Positions 55,367 to 63,900 of a DNA stretch of 64,000 bases are shown here, piece by piece. This DNA is from Arthrobacter sp. PGP41 (GTDB lineage Bacteria; Actinomycetota; Actinomycetes; Actinomycetales; Micrococcaceae). The notes below the pieces were generated by a model. The model was not told where the DNA came from. It searched no databases and saw only the letters and a list, made by a program, of their open reading frames with translations. The first letter of the stretch is position 1. The number at the start of each line of letters is the position of its first letter. The stretch lies in NCBI RefSeq assembly GCF_002953935.1, contig NZ_CP026514.1:2356001-2420000 (forward strand). Reading direction: 5' to 3'. A program made the translations under genes and the position numbers.

Positions 55367-55698
55367 GCTGTCCTTGGCCGGAGTGCGTCATGGATGCGCA
55401 GCAGCCGCCAGCGGCCGCTTTGGATATGCCTGGTGAGGTCAAGCGTCAAAGTTTCTTCCGGCTCAAGGGCTCCAAGGACAGGGGGGTCAGGCCGCACCTG
55501 GACCCGCCAGATTTCGTGGTCCACCAGTCCGGGTCCACTGCCAAGCGGAGCGCGGCTTTCTTCCGCCCACCATTGCCGGCGTTCGTACCAGCGCACCGGT
55601 TCAGCACAAACAGCATAGGAACGTCCTGCCCACAGCAGGCGCAGGGGTTCGCCGTAAGCGCCGCACTCGACGTCCACGGATTGGCTGAACATGCCCAT
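55363..55698 (-). CDS. DUF6504-type small protein linked to DnaE2
   Basis: The 111-residue protein is rich in Trp, Arg and Glu (RLLWAGRSYAVCAEPVRWYE, GRWRLLRIHDALRP). In actinobacteria such proteins are encoded between imuB and dnaE2 and share their LexA control, so a mutasome accessory role is inferred; nothing is proven. ATG 55698 has GGGAGG four bases upstream; ATGs at 55692 and 55716 are alternatives. It is the first gene after the LexA box. Confidence 0.75.
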   Translation of the reverse strand: MGMFSQSVDVECGAYGEPLRLLWAGRSYAVCAEPVRWYERRQWWAEESRAPLGSGPGLVDHEIWRVQVRPDPPVLGALEPEETLTLDLTRHIQSGRWRLLRIHDALRPRTA

Positions 55699-55726
55699 GG
55701 CGCCTCCCGGATCCAAACTGGTTTAT

Positions 55727-55742
55727 TCGAATACTTGTTCGA
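55727..55742 (-). promoter_or_regulatory. LexA (SOS) box before DUF6504-dnaE2
   Basis: TCGAATACTTGTTCGA matches the actinobacterial SOS consensus TCGAAC-N4-GTTCGA at all but one defined position. It lies 29 bp before the DUF6504 start, so the two-gene operon should be induced by DNA damage. Confidence 0.85.
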
Positions 55743-55854
55743 ATACATCCAGTCTACCCCTGCCCTGAACGTGCGCAAAGAAGGGTACGGGGAAGGACAA
55801 GGAGAATGGCGCGCAAGGGTGGACGGACCGATCGACAGGGAGCAGGATGGTGCC

Positions 55855-56244
55855 ATGAGCACCCAAGACGCACTTCTAAAGCAGGCAAGCATTTCAACCC
55901 AGGACTCCACCGTGGTGGCCACGTTCAATATAGACGGCACCATCCCGTCGTCCGGTGCTTACGTGGTTGGGCTGGTAGGTGCTACGCCGGACTATTCAAC
56001 ACAACGGCGGTTATGCATTGAGTTCATGAACGGGGAGGCGATTGCCTTTTACTCATTCAACCGTGAACAGGGAGTCGAAGAAGACTACGACCTGTCCGGC
56101 GTGACCCACTCCGATAGCACCATTACGGGCAGCTTCCCCATGGCGGCCTTGAACGGCCTTGGCAAGGGGCATGTCATGTCAGCCTTCAGCGAGGCCGAAG
56201 GCAGGGAATTCCAGCACGGCGTCCCCGTGGAGGAACACCTCTGA
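55855..56244 (+). CDS. hypothetical 129-residue protein
   Basis: I do not recognise this family. It is soluble and acidic, with alternating polar/hydrophobic segments (STVVATFNIDGTIPSSGAYV, RLCIEFMNGEAIAFYSF, DSTITGSFPM) suggesting a small beta-sandwich; no signal peptide or catalytic motif is visible. ATG 55855 has CAGGA nine bases upstream and codon usage is like its neighbours. It is divergent from the SOS operon and converges with the chorismate mutase gene 19 bp away. Confidence 0.65.
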   Translation: MSTQDALLKQASISTQDSTVVATFNIDGTIPSSGAYVVGLVGATPDYSTQRRLCIEFMNGEAIAFYSFNREQGVEEDYDLSGVTHSDSTITGSFPMAALNGLGKGHVMSAFSEAEGREFQHGVPVEEHL

Positions 56245-56263
56245 ACAAGGGCTTGCGGGCAGC

Positions 56264-56584
56264 TCAGCTGTTCCCTTTGTGGACCCGCATTTCCAGTTCG
56301 ATGAAGCCGGAGATCATTGCCCGGTACGTGGACTCCACGATGTCCGGGTCGATGTCTTTTTTCTCCGCTGCCGAGCGGACATGCTCAATGATTCGCTCCA
56401 CGCGCCCGGGCGCTCGGACTTCGGCGTCATCGCCCTTGAGGGTTCCGGCAATCCGGATCAGCCGTTCCCGGCGGGCGATGAGGGTGACAATCTGGTCATC
56501 AACCTCGTCAACAGCAATGCGGACCGCAGCGAGCTGTTCCTTGTCGGCCAAAGCATCTCGATCATTTCCTTGAATTGTCGCCAT
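56264..56584 (-). CDS. chorismate mutase (AroQ class)
   Basis: The 106-residue all-helical protein converts chorismate to prephenate for Phe/Tyr synthesis. The conserved VDEVDDQIVTLIARRERLI helix with its Arg and Asp and VERIIEHVRSAA follow the AroQ pattern. No ribosome site precedes ATG 56584, but TACTGT ends six bases upstream, so the mRNA may be leaderless; an ATG at 56605 is an alternative. It is divergent from the VOC gene with only 19 bp between the starts. Confidence 0.88.
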   Translation of the reverse strand: MATIQGNDRDALADKEQLAAVRIAVDEVDDQIVTLIARRERLIRIAGTLKGDDAEVRAPGRVERIIEHVRSAAEKKDIDPDIVESTYRAMISGFIELEMRVHKGNS

Positions 56585-56603
56585 CGTCTGACAGTATCGA
56601 AGC

Positions 56604-57026
56604 ATGCAGCCCAGAGTCGACTTCATCTCACTAGGTGTCCGCAGCGTTTCCGCCTCCCGCGCGTTCTATGTGGACGGCCTTGGCTGGCCGGTCCACCGTG
56701 AACTTGCGGAGGATGTTGTGTTCATCCAGGTGAACCACGGTTTGGTGCTGTCCCTGTGGGACGTGCGCCAGATGCAGGCTGACGCCGGCGTCAGTCCGCC
56801 CGGCCCGGTTCCCTGCATCACGCTTAGCCACAACCTTCCGTCCACTGAGGACGTGGACCGTGTCATGGAAGAAGCGGCCGCTGCGGGGGCCGTCATTATC
56901 GCGGAACCCATCACCCAGCCGTGGGGCGGGTACAGCGGATACTTCGCCGATCCGGACGGCTTCCGGTGGGAGGTTGCCTACAATCCCACCTGGAGAGTGG
57001 ACGACGACGGCGCGGTCACCGTTTAG
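56604..57026 (+). CDS. VOC-family (glyoxalase-fold) protein
   Basis: The 140-residue protein of two beta-alpha-beta-beta-beta units has a first-strand SLGVRSVSASRAFYVDGLGW and a second-half GYFADPDGFRWEVAYNP typical of small VOC proteins. A complete metal-binding set is not evident, so the activity (dioxygenase, isomerase, binding protein) is open. It starts very close to the divergent chorismate mutase, sharing its promoter region. Confidence 0.85.
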   Translation: MQPRVDFISLGVRSVSASRAFYVDGLGWPVHRELAEDVVFIQVNHGLVLSLWDVRQMQADAGVSPPGPVPCITLSHNLPSTEDVDRVMEEAAAAGAVIIAEPITQPWGGYSGYFADPDGFRWEVAYNPTWRVDDDGAVTV

Positions 57027-57053
57027 CGCTTGCCGCGGGTCCGCGCCGGACTG

Positions 57054-57815
57054 CTAGAAGAGTGCTTCAACGGGCCGGATGAGTTCCGGCCCGTTGTTCC
57101 GGACGTTGCCGACTTCTTTCCCGACTGAGTCCACGCGCCAGTCCGCCGCCACGTCCTTGACCCCCGCCCGCACCAGGTCAACCAGGCCTGCGGCGTCGTC
57201 CGCGGCCGGGTCGAGCCATGCCCGCATCGTGGCTTTGTCCATGGGCAGCGGCACGCGGTCATGCAAGGCGGTGAGTTTTCCGAACACCGTCGACTCACTG
57301 CCCGGCGGCGGCGTGTCAGTGGTCAGGATGGACGTGGAGAGCATCCAGCCGCCGGGCTCCCCTGCCGGCCACGCGGGATCCTTCCACCACTCATAGAGCC
57401 CTGCGAAGACCAGGCCCGTCCCCCCGCCCGGGTGCACATAGTACGGCTGCTTGGATTTTCCCGGACCCTGCTTCCATTCGTAGTATCCATCTGCCGGGAC
57501 TGCACAGCGGCGCGACTGCGCGGCCTTGCGGAACGCCGGCTTCTCAAGCACGGACTCACTGCGCGCGTTGATCATCCTTGAGCCGATGCCCGGGTCCTTG
57601 GCCCAGGACGGGACCAGCCCCCACCGGGCAACATGGAGCTGGCGCACCTGCCTGGCAGCCCTCCCGTCATCCACCAGGCGTTCCAGGACAATGGGAACGT
57701 CATCCGTCGGCGCCACATTCCACGACGGCGGAATGCTCACCTCGCCCTCAAGCTCGGCGTCGAACTCGGCCAAAAGGTCCCCCACGGCACGGGCCATCAC
57801 GTAGCGTCCACACAT
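57054..57815 (-). CDS. SRAP-domain protein (YedK/HMCES family)
   Basis: The 253-residue protein starts MCGRY, whose Cys2 (exposed after Met removal) forms a stable thiazolidine crosslink with abasic sites in single-stranded DNA, shielding them. NARSESVLEKPAFR (catalytic Glu), CAVPADGYYEW and LHDRVPLPM (His) complete the signature. ATG 57815 is chosen for this reason, not the longer frame to 57923. It converges with the VOC gene. No clear LexA box is seen before it. Confidence 0.93.
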   Translation of the reverse strand: MCGRYVMARAVGDLLAEFDAELEGEVSIPPSWNVAPTDDVPIVLERLVDDGRAARQVRQLHVARWGLVPSWAKDPGIGSRMINARSESVLEKPAFRKAAQSRRCAVPADGYYEWKQGPGKSKQPYYVHPGGGTGLVFAGLYEWWKDPAWPAGEPGGWMLSTSILTTDTPPPGSESTVFGKLTALHDRVPLPMDKATMRAWLDPAADDAAGLVDLVRAGVKDVAADWRVDSVGKEVGNVRNNGPELIRPVEALF

Positions 57816-57956
57816 GGCTCCAGCATGCCACCGGCGCCAGGTGGTGTCATCCGGATTGATGCCAGGGATTCTGTCAAGGGAGTGGATGTGGCCAAGGGGC
57901 TGGCTACGCTGGCCTTGATTCAATCTTGAGCGTTAGGTCTTGTTTTTGATGGGACT

Positions 57957-57986
57957 TTGACTATCACCGACCAGGTTTCTTGATAC
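57957..57986 (+). promoter_or_regulatory. candidate promoter of the TasA-like/SipW operon
   Basis: TTGACT (57957-57962) and TGATAC (57981-57986) are separated by 18 bases, giving a leader of about 90 bases before the first gene. The leader shows no riboswitch I can recognise. Confidence 0.4.
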
Positions 57987-58081
57987 GGGGCGGGCATTGT
58001 TGGCGTTGTCGGAAGGGGAAGCCGGCAGCCAATCGGACCGCAGAAGGCGGGCCGTCCTCAAAGAAATGGAAGTTTGTCATC

Positions 58082-58705
58082 ATGGGTCTCAGCCTCAACA
58101 CCACCACAGGTAAAGTCGTCGCCTCCCTGGCCCTGGTCGGCACCGCCGCCGGCGTCGCAGGCCTGGGCACGTACGGTGCATTCACCTCCAGCACCTCCGC
58201 CTCCGCCGAGGTCTCCTCGGGCACCGTTGCAATCACACTGGGCGCCTCAGGCGCAGCCAACCGCCTCAGCGTCGCCGCCACCGGCCTGGTCCCGGGCGAC
58301 ACCGTGCAGCGCGCCGTGACGCTCACCAATGCCACCGGCAACCAGGCACTGGCCGGCATCACACTGACAACGCTGGCCACCACCACCTCCAAGCTGGACA
58401 CCGACCCGGCCCTTGGCCTGCAGCTCGCGATCGACAATTGCTCCGTTCCGTGGACCGAAGCCGGCACCGCCCCCGCCTACACCTACACCTGCGCGGGCGG
58501 GACCATCACCCAGGTCCTGGCCCCCCGCGCGGTCATCGGTGCCAACCTCCCGCTGACCGGTCTCACCTCCACTGCGGCCGGCAACACCGATAACCTGCGC
58601 GTAACCCTGTCCCTGCCCGGCGCAGCGGACAACACCTTCCAGGCCAAGAGCAGCGCCATCGACCTGTCCTTCACCGGAACGCAGCGCTCCGGCGCCAGCA
58701 ACTAA
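58082..58705 (+). CDS. TasA/CalY-like secreted protein with SipW-type signal peptide
   Basis: The 207-residue exported protein has an N-terminal helix (GKVVASLALVGTAAGVAGLG) ending in TYGAFTSS, the pattern cut by SipW-type signal peptidases in TasA and camelysin. The mature part is Thr/Ser/Ala-rich with beta-strand character and two cysteines (NCSV, YTCAG) that could pair. In Bacillus such proteins form extracellular fibres. It is followed by its likely signal peptidase. ATG 58082 is chosen; the frame is open upstream to a TTG at 57980. Confidence 0.75.
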   Translation: MGLSLNTTTGKVVASLALVGTAAGVAGLGTYGAFTSSTSASAEVSSGTVAITLGASGAANRLSVAATGLVPGDTVQRAVTLTNATGNQALAGITLTTLATTTSKLDTDPALGLQLAIDNCSVPWTEAGTAPAYTYTCAGGTITQVLAPRAVIGANLPLTGLTSTAAGNTDNLRVTLSLPGAADNTFQAKSSAIDLSFTGTQRSGASN

Positions 58706-58773
58706 CCAACCTGGTCCTCCGCCGCCTGCTGAGACGTGGGCGGCGGAGGGCACCACCTGGAACGGACACCGCC

Positions 58774-59442
58774 ATGACGGCAGCTTTCACCCAAGACCCC
58801 CCTTGTGCCACCACGGCGGCATCCTCCGCCGCTGCACCGGCCGTAGGCCGCTGGGCCAAAGCGCTCCGGCCCACGGCCAGGGCTGCATCGACGCTGATGA
58901 TGCTCGGCGCCGTGGCAGCGTTCCTGTTCCTGGCCGTCGGGCCCAGGGTCCTGGGGTACCAGACCAGCACCATGCTCACCGGATCCATGGCCCCGCTGAT
59001 CAACGCCGGTGACGTCGTGGTATCAGTACCGAAACCGGTCAGCAGCCTCAAAACCGGGGACATCATCACCTATGGGATACCGGTCGAGGACCACCGCGTA
59101 GAAACCCACCGCATCATCGAAATTGTCAGGAAAGGCGACGGGACCACGACCGTCCGCACCAAGGGCGACGCAAACAACGGTGCCGATCCGTGGACCGCCG
59201 CCCTGCAGGGCGGCACGGTCCATGTCCACGCCGCCACCATCCCGTACCTCGGGTCGGCCATCCGGGCCCTCCGGGAACCGGTGCTCCTGCAAAGCCTGGT
59301 GTACGGCGCACCGGCGGTCCTGGTCGCCATGGTCCTGCTCTCGATCTGGAAGACGGAACCCAGTGCCAACAGCTCCTCCCCGTCGCAGAGCACGGCTGAT
59401 GGACATCTTGCCGCCGGGGATCCGGCCCACGGTGCTCGATGA
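58774..59442 (+). CDS. SipW-like type I signal peptidase
   Basis: The 222-residue membrane protease has the catalytic Ser71 in TMLTGSMAPLI and His112 (VETHRI) in place of the usual bacterial Lys, the hallmark of the SipW/ER-type group. Membrane helices lie at about 38-58 and 170-190. It sits between two genes for exported proteins and probably processes both. It starts at ATG 58774, 68 bp after the TasA-like gene, with GGA upstream. Confidence 0.88.
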   Translation: MTAAFTQDPPCATTAASSAAAPAVGRWAKALRPTARAASTLMMLGAVAAFLFLAVGPRVLGYQTSTMLTGSMAPLINAGDVVVSVPKPVSSLKTGDIITYGIPVEDHRVETHRIIEIVRKGDGTTTVRTKGDANNGADPWTAALQGGTVHVHAATIPYLGSAIRALREPVLLQSLVYGAPAVLVAMVLLSIWKTEPSANSSSPSQSTADGHLAAGDPAHGAR

Positions 59443-59601
59443 CCGTCGGCTGCGGAAAAATGGCAGAGGGCACGGCAGCCTGGACCAACAGGGCGGTTAC
59501 GCACATCCTGCTCTTGCCTGTGGCTGCTCCACATCCTTCCGGAGCGGCGGCGAATACAAACAGGAATAGACCATCCCGGACACTGAAAAGGAGATTAGGC
59601 C

Positions 59602-60063
59602 GTGCGCACCATCCGAGACACCGAGGCGGCCAGGCCCTCCGGTGTCGCCCGGTCCGCGGCGGTCCTGACAGCGGCCGCGGTACTGCTCTTCGCGCCAGGA
59701 ATCGCCCAGGCGGCGTTTACTTCCGAGGCAGCGGGGAAGATGAGCGCAGCAACTGTCTACCTGGCGCAGCCGGTCGGCACGGCGGCCACGTCGAGTTGCA
59801 CCGGCAGGGACCTGACGCTCACCTTCACGAACTATGGCTACGTTCCCCGCGCCAATGCATTCCGGATCGAAATCTTCCAGGATGCCAACGGCATGACGCC
59901 GCTGCTCGTGGTGGACAGGGCCCAAAACGACCTCACTCCGGTCACCGTCAGGCTGTCAGGCGTAAGGTTCGCAAGGCCCTATAACATCCGGGGACTCTAC
60001 ACCACCGGGGGAGGGAACACCTGGACCGGGCAACCCCTTCCAGGCGCCACCGTCTCCTGCTGA
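59602..60063 (+). CDS. secreted protein of the SipW module
   Basis: The 153-residue protein has a signal peptide (SAAVLTAAAVLLFAPGIAQA) followed by AFTSEAAGKMSAATVYL, which resembles the AFTSS...SSGTVAI start of the TasA-like neighbour. The mature domain is beta-rich and has two cysteines (SSCTG near its start and VSC at the very C terminus) that may link its ends. Its function is unknown; a fibre or cap component is inferred from context. GTG 59602 has AAAAGGAG upstream. Confidence 0.7.
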   Translation: MRTIRDTEAARPSGVARSAAVLTAAAVLLFAPGIAQAAFTSEAAGKMSAATVYLAQPVGTAATSSCTGRDLTLTFTNYGYVPRANAFRIEIFQDANGMTPLLVVDRAQNDLTPVTVRLSGVRFARPYNIRGLYTTGGGNTWTGQPLPGATVSC

Positions 60064-60174
60064 ACCGCCATTGGCGACATATGAAGGGCCTGCGGCCGGG
60101 GTTTGCCTGGGAATAGAGGCCGCCACGTTACCGTTGTCAGGAACGAAACCGTCATCGACACAGAGGAGAGCTCC

Positions 60175-60432
60175 GTGGACTTCACTCCCGACTCCGGCAC
60201 CATCACCATGTTTTCCACTACCTGGTGCGGCTACTGCAACCGGCTGAAGAAGCAGCTGGATGCCCAGGGCATCGGCTACACCGAGATCAACATCGAGGAA
60301 GTGGAAGGCACTGCCGAACTCGTGGAGCAGCTTAACGGCGGCAACCGCACGGTACCCACCGTCCTCTTCCCGGACGGCACCGCAGCCACGAACCCTTCCG
60401 CAGCCGAGGTCAAGACCCGTCTCGCAGCCTAG
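60175..60432 (+). CDS. mycoredoxin (glutaredoxin-like)
   Basis: The 85-residue thioredoxin-fold protein has the active site TTWCGYCNRLKK and the GNRTVPTV cis-Pro loop, matching actinobacterial mycoredoxin-1, which reduces mycothiol mixed disulfides. GTG 60175 has GAGGAG six bases upstream; the frame is open to 60103. It marks the host as mycothiol-dependent, consistent with an actinobacterium. Confidence 0.9.
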   Translation: MDFTPDSGTITMFSTTWCGYCNRLKKQLDAQGIGYTEINIEEVEGTAELVEQLNGGNRTVPTVLFPDGTAATNPSAAEVKTRLAA

Positions 60433-60453
60433 GTTTTAACGCCACCGCGCGGG

Positions 60454-61203
60454 TCATGCCCCCAGGCTGCTGAAGGAAGCGGCCTCCAGGACGGCATGGC
60501 CCGCGTAGGTGGCAAGCAAGGCATTTTCCACCGCGGCTACGTCCACGCCAGGGACCAGATCGTCCACCGCACCTGCCGTGGCGGGATTCCAGTCCAGCCC
60601 CAGGGCGGCATAGCTGTCGGTCAGCACTTTGCGGATGGGCGCAGAGTTTTCCACCACAATGACGGAACTGAAAAGCCAACCGCCGGCCACAACGCGTTGC
60701 GCCGTGCCCACCAGCTTCACCCGGCGGCCGCCGTCAGCCGGATCGGTTCCGTGCACGCTGAACTCACCGGGGCAGTATTCGCCCGGAATCTCGCCCACGG
60801 CCGCCTGCACGCCGACGCTGCGCAGTACCTCGGCAAACAGCTCCCCAAAGAAACCGAACCTGGTTTTGGACCCTGCGATCGCATCGGCATCCGGTTGAAG
60901 GTGGTCCACCACCAGGGCCCCCTCGTGGTAGGCGGCCGCCCGCCCCCCTGCCCGGCGGACCAGGGGCTCGAAGCCGTTGGCCCTGCACGCCCGGGCAGCC
61001 GCCTCAAAGCCCGGCAAGCGGGTGTCACGCTGGCCGAAGGCCACGGTGGGCGCAGGCCGGTAAAGCCGGAGCGTGGGGCCAATGTCCCCCGTCTTCACCC
61101 GCGCCAGGAGTTCCAGGCCGAGCTCCAGGTCACGGCCCGCACCCAGCGACCGTTCCTGCCGCACAACGGTTAGCGTGCGGGGTCCGGGGCCGTCGTCGTA
61201 CAT
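60454..61203 (-). CDS. lipoate--protein ligase family protein
   Basis: The 249-residue biotin/lipoyl A/B-ligase-fold protein has RRAGGRAAAYHEGALVVDH in place of the lipoate loop RRxGGGxxxH and KLVGTAQRVVAGGWL with the catalytic-type Lys. It may attach lipoate or octanoate to carrier proteins, or be a paralogue with another acyl substrate. ATG 61203 has GGGGAG nine bases upstream; the frame is open to 61284. It is divergent from the DUF2177 gene with 16 bp between starts. Confidence 0.82.
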   Translation of the reverse strand: MYDDGPGPRTLTVVRQERSLGAGRDLELGLELLARVKTGDIGPTLRLYRPAPTVAFGQRDTRLPGFEAAARACRANGFEPLVRRAGGRAAAYHEGALVVDHLQPDADAIAGSKTRFGFFGELFAEVLRSVGVQAAVGEIPGEYCPGEFSVHGTDPADGGRRVKLVGTAQRVVAGGWLFSSVIVVENSAPIRKVLTDSYAALGLDWNPATAGAVDDLVPGVDVAAVENALLATYAGHAVLEAASFSSLGA

Positions 61204-61219
61204 GTTGCTAAGCTCCCCT

Positions 61220-61612
61220 ATGGTCATACTGCAGTTCCTGGTTGTCGCCGCCGCCTTCGCCGCGATTGACGCCGCCTGGCTCAAACTGATGAACCCCTTT
61301 TACCGCAGCCATATCGGCGAGCTGCTGGCGGATAAACCACACCTAGGTTACGCCGTCGCCTTCTATGTCATTTACATCGCCGGGATTGTGTTTTTCGCCC
61401 TTCGGCCTGCCCTCGACGGCGGCAGCTGGCTCACTGCCCTGGGTTACGGCGCGGCGGTGGGCGCCTTCGCCTACGCTACGTATGACCTCACCAACGCCGC
61501 CACCCTGAAGGTGTGGCCGCTGCAGCTGGTCGTGGTGGACATGCTGTGGGGCGCCTTACTCACGGGGCTGTCCACGCTTGCCGGCTGGCTTGTATTCCAG
61601 GGACGCGCCTGA
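61220..61612 (+). CDS. DUF2177 membrane protein
   Basis: The 130-residue protein has four hydrophobic helices, a conserved FAAIDAAWLKLMNPFYRSHIG start, and YATYDLTNAATLKVWP, typical of DUF2177. No function is known. It starts at ATG 61220 without a clear ribosome site and converges with the UbiB-type gene five bases downstream. Confidence 0.85.
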   Translation: MVILQFLVVAAAFAAIDAAWLKLMNPFYRSHIGELLADKPHLGYAVAFYVIYIAGIVFFALRPALDGGSWLTALGYGAAVGAFAYATYDLTNAATLKVWPLQLVVVDMLWGALLTGLSTLAGWLVFQGRA

Positions 61613-61617
61613 CGCGG

Positions 61618-63330
61618 TCACGGGCCGCGGCGGCCCGCCCACAGCCCGTGCAGCAGCGGGACCACGGAACCGGCCATGAGGACGCTGCCCAGGACAACGT
61701 CGTCTGCCCGCACCACGGCTCCGGCGATGAGCAGGGCCGCAAAAACAAGGGCCGACGCCGACCGCCGGGCCCTGCGGTCCAGCCGGGCGAGCTGGCGCTC
61801 AATGCGGGGATTGGCCACCGCAAGCGACCCCTCCTCGAGGCGGCTGGCCAGTGCTTCCAGGCGTTTCGGCAGCCGCAGGGCGATCGCCGCGGCGTCGAGG
61901 GCCTGCTGGGCCACGTCCTGCAGGAGGTTGCCGCGCTCGTCGCGCAACAGCCGGGCAGCATACGGTTCCACCGAGTCCCACAGGTTGAAGCGTTCATCAA
62001 GCGAGCTGCAGACGCCGGACGTCAGAGACATCGCCCGGATGATCAGCAGGAAGTTCTCCGGGAACTGGAACGGCAAAGAGCGGATAACGTCACCGAACTC
62101 CACGGCGAAATCGCGGAATTCCTTGGGATCCACTTCACGGAGCTCGGCAAACCCCATCCCCCCGAAGCGGGCGAAAAGGTGCGTCATGGCCCTTTCCAGC
62201 TCCACGATGTCCGCCGACGGCGCCAGCACGCCGACGTCGTTGATCGCCGCCACCAGCCCCTTGCCGTCACGCGCCGCGGCCGCAATCAGCAGCTTCCTTA
62301 GACCGCTGCGCGTGGAGTCGGTGACCTCGCCCATCATGCCGAAGTCGATGAACGTCAGTTTCCACGGATGTCCCCCTGGGCCGGCGGAATCAGGAGTGAC
62401 GAAAATGTTCCCCGGGTGCGGATCCGCGTGGAAAAAGCCGGTGGTGAACAACTGGTCGAACATAACGGACGCGAACACCGGGGCCACTTCGGCCGGATCG
62501 ATGCCGGCGGCGCGAAGGGCTGCGGCCTCCGTGATCTTGACGGCCGTGACATCTTCAAGGGCAAGGAGGCGCCGGGTGGTCCGCTCCCACGCGACGCGGG
62601 GCACGCTGACCCTGTCATCATGTGCAAACCCGGCCTCGAAGCGCTCGGCATTTGCCGCCTCGTGCAGGTAGTCGATCTCCTCGAAACTCGTCTGCGCGAA
62701 CTCCTCGACCAGGGCCGGGACGTCCGCACGGCTGGAAACCAGGCGGATGCGGCTGAGCCATCCTCCCACCTTGCGCAGGGCCGCCAGGTCGACGTCGACA
62801 ATCCTGTCAATGCCCGGGCGCTGCACCTTCAGCACAACATTGGCGAGCCCGGTGTCGGCCGCGTCGGCGGGCAGAAGGCGGGCACGGTGCGCCTGCCCCA
62901 GCGAGGCGGCGGCGACCGGTACCTCCTCGACGAAGGCGAACACCTGCTCAAGCCGGGCGCCCAGTTCCTCCTCCGCAAGGGCGCGGATCGCGGGAAACGG
63001 AACCGGGGGGACTTCGTCCTGCAGCCCCTCCAGCTCCCTGGTGATCTCGGGCGGAAGGACGTCGAGCCTGGAGGACAGGAACTGCCCCACCTTGATCATC
63101 AGGCCGCCCAGTTCCACTGCCATCAGGTGGAAGTTCCGGGCGAAGCCCTGCATCCTCTTCGAACGTGTCCGCCTGGCGATGCGGGCAAGTCCGATCCGCG
63201 GGAGGAACAGCTCAAACCACCACGTCACGGCCAGGTTCCACGCGGCAAAGCGAAGGATGCGGCGGTAGCGGGCACGGGTGTCTCCGGCGCCGGGTACCGG
63301 GGCGGGGCGGTCCCGGCGGACGAACGCCAC
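61618..63330 (-). CDS. UbiB/ABC1 (ADCK-like) atypical kinase
   Basis: The 570-residue protein of the UbiB family has the KxGQ motif in GGLMIKVGQFLSSRLDVLPPEI-type residues, an Ala-rich nucleotide loop (AAASLGQAHRA), the catalytic-like FHADPHPGNIF and LTFIDFGMMG, and two C-terminal membrane helices. UbiB proteins are needed for quinone biosynthesis or lipid homeostasis through ATPase activity. It is cotranscribed with the PadR regulator, five bases upstream. Confidence 0.92.
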   Translation of the reverse strand: MAFVRRDRPAPVPGAGDTRARYRRILRFAAWNLAVTWWFELFLPRIGLARIARRTRSKRMQGFARNFHLMAVELGGLMIKVGQFLSSRLDVLPPEITRELEGLQDEVPPVPFPAIRALAEEELGARLEQVFAFVEEVPVAAASLGQAHRARLLPADAADTGLANVVLKVQRPGIDRIVDVDLAALRKVGGWLSRIRLVSSRADVPALVEEFAQTSFEEIDYLHEAANAERFEAGFAHDDRVSVPRVAWERTTRRLLALEDVTAVKITEAAALRAAGIDPAEVAPVFASVMFDQLFTTGFFHADPHPGNIFVTPDSAGPGGHPWKLTFIDFGMMGEVTDSTRSGLRKLLIAAAARDGKGLVAAINDVGVLAPSADIVELERAMTHLFARFGGMGFAELREVDPKEFRDFAVEFGDVIRSLPFQFPENFLLIIRAMSLTSGVCSSLDERFNLWDSVEPYAARLLRDERGNLLQDVAQQALDAAAIALRLPKRLEALASRLEEGSLAVANPRIERQLARLDRRARRSASALVFAALLIAGAVVRADDVVLGSVLMAGSVVPLLHGLWAGRRGP

Positions 63331-63335
63331 CCGCG

Positions 63336-63878
63336 TCAGTCCTGGGCGAGGATCGAGTAGATCCGGCGCCGCGCCTCGTCGAGCACTGCCACGGCCTGCC
63401 GCACCTGCTCCGGTGAACCCGTGCGGCCAACCTGGGCCGCAGCCTGCGCTAGTTCCACACCGGCCTTGGGCAGGGCCGTAAACCCGCCGGCCTGGGAACC
63501 TGCTGATTCCCAGGGGGCCGCCGCGGCATGGTCGTTCGCCACTTCCTCACGGCCTGCCTCTGTCAGCGAATAGATCTTGCGGCTGTTGGACTCCTCCGCA
63601 CGGATGGTGCCCTCGTCCGCGAGCAGCTGCAGTGTGGGGTAGACGGAGCCGGCGCTTGGCTTCCAGCTGCCGTTGCTGCGCTCCTCGATCTCGCGGATGA
63701 TCTGGTAGCCGTGCATTGGCCGCTCCGCCAAGAGGGCCAGCACGGCTGCACGGACCTCGCCCTTGCCGGCGCGGGTTCCTGCGCGCTTTTCAAACCGGGA
63801 CCGCAGCTCCTCGACGGCCTGCCACATGCCATCGATGTTGGTCCCGCCGAATCCGCCGGACGGATATGAACCACGCAT
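63336..63878 (-). CDS. PadR-family transcriptional regulator
   Basis: The 180-residue regulator has a winged-helix domain (ERPMHGYQIIREIEER...PSAGSVYPTLQLLADEG) and a C-terminal helical dimerisation part. The Gly/Ser-rich head (MRGSYPSGGFGG) is unusual. ATG 63878 has GGGAG upstream; the frame is open to 63965. It is the first gene of a padR-ubiB operon and likely autoregulates through repeats just upstream. Confidence 0.9.
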   Translation of the reverse strand: MRGSYPSGGFGGTNIDGMWQAVEELRSRFEKRAGTRAGKGEVRAAVLALLAERPMHGYQIIREIEERSNGSWKPSAGSVYPTLQLLADEGTIRAEESNSRKIYSLTEAGREEVANDHAAAAPWESAGSQAGGFTALPKAGVELAQAAAQVGRTGSPEQVRQAVAVLDEARRRIYSILAQD

Positions 63879-63900
63879 GATGTTCTCCCTTGTGAATCTT

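Noticed and set aside
57816-58081. Possible riboswitch in the TasA-like leader
   Set aside because: I compared it mentally with cyclic-di-GMP and cobalamin riboswitch cores and saw no matching conserved elements.
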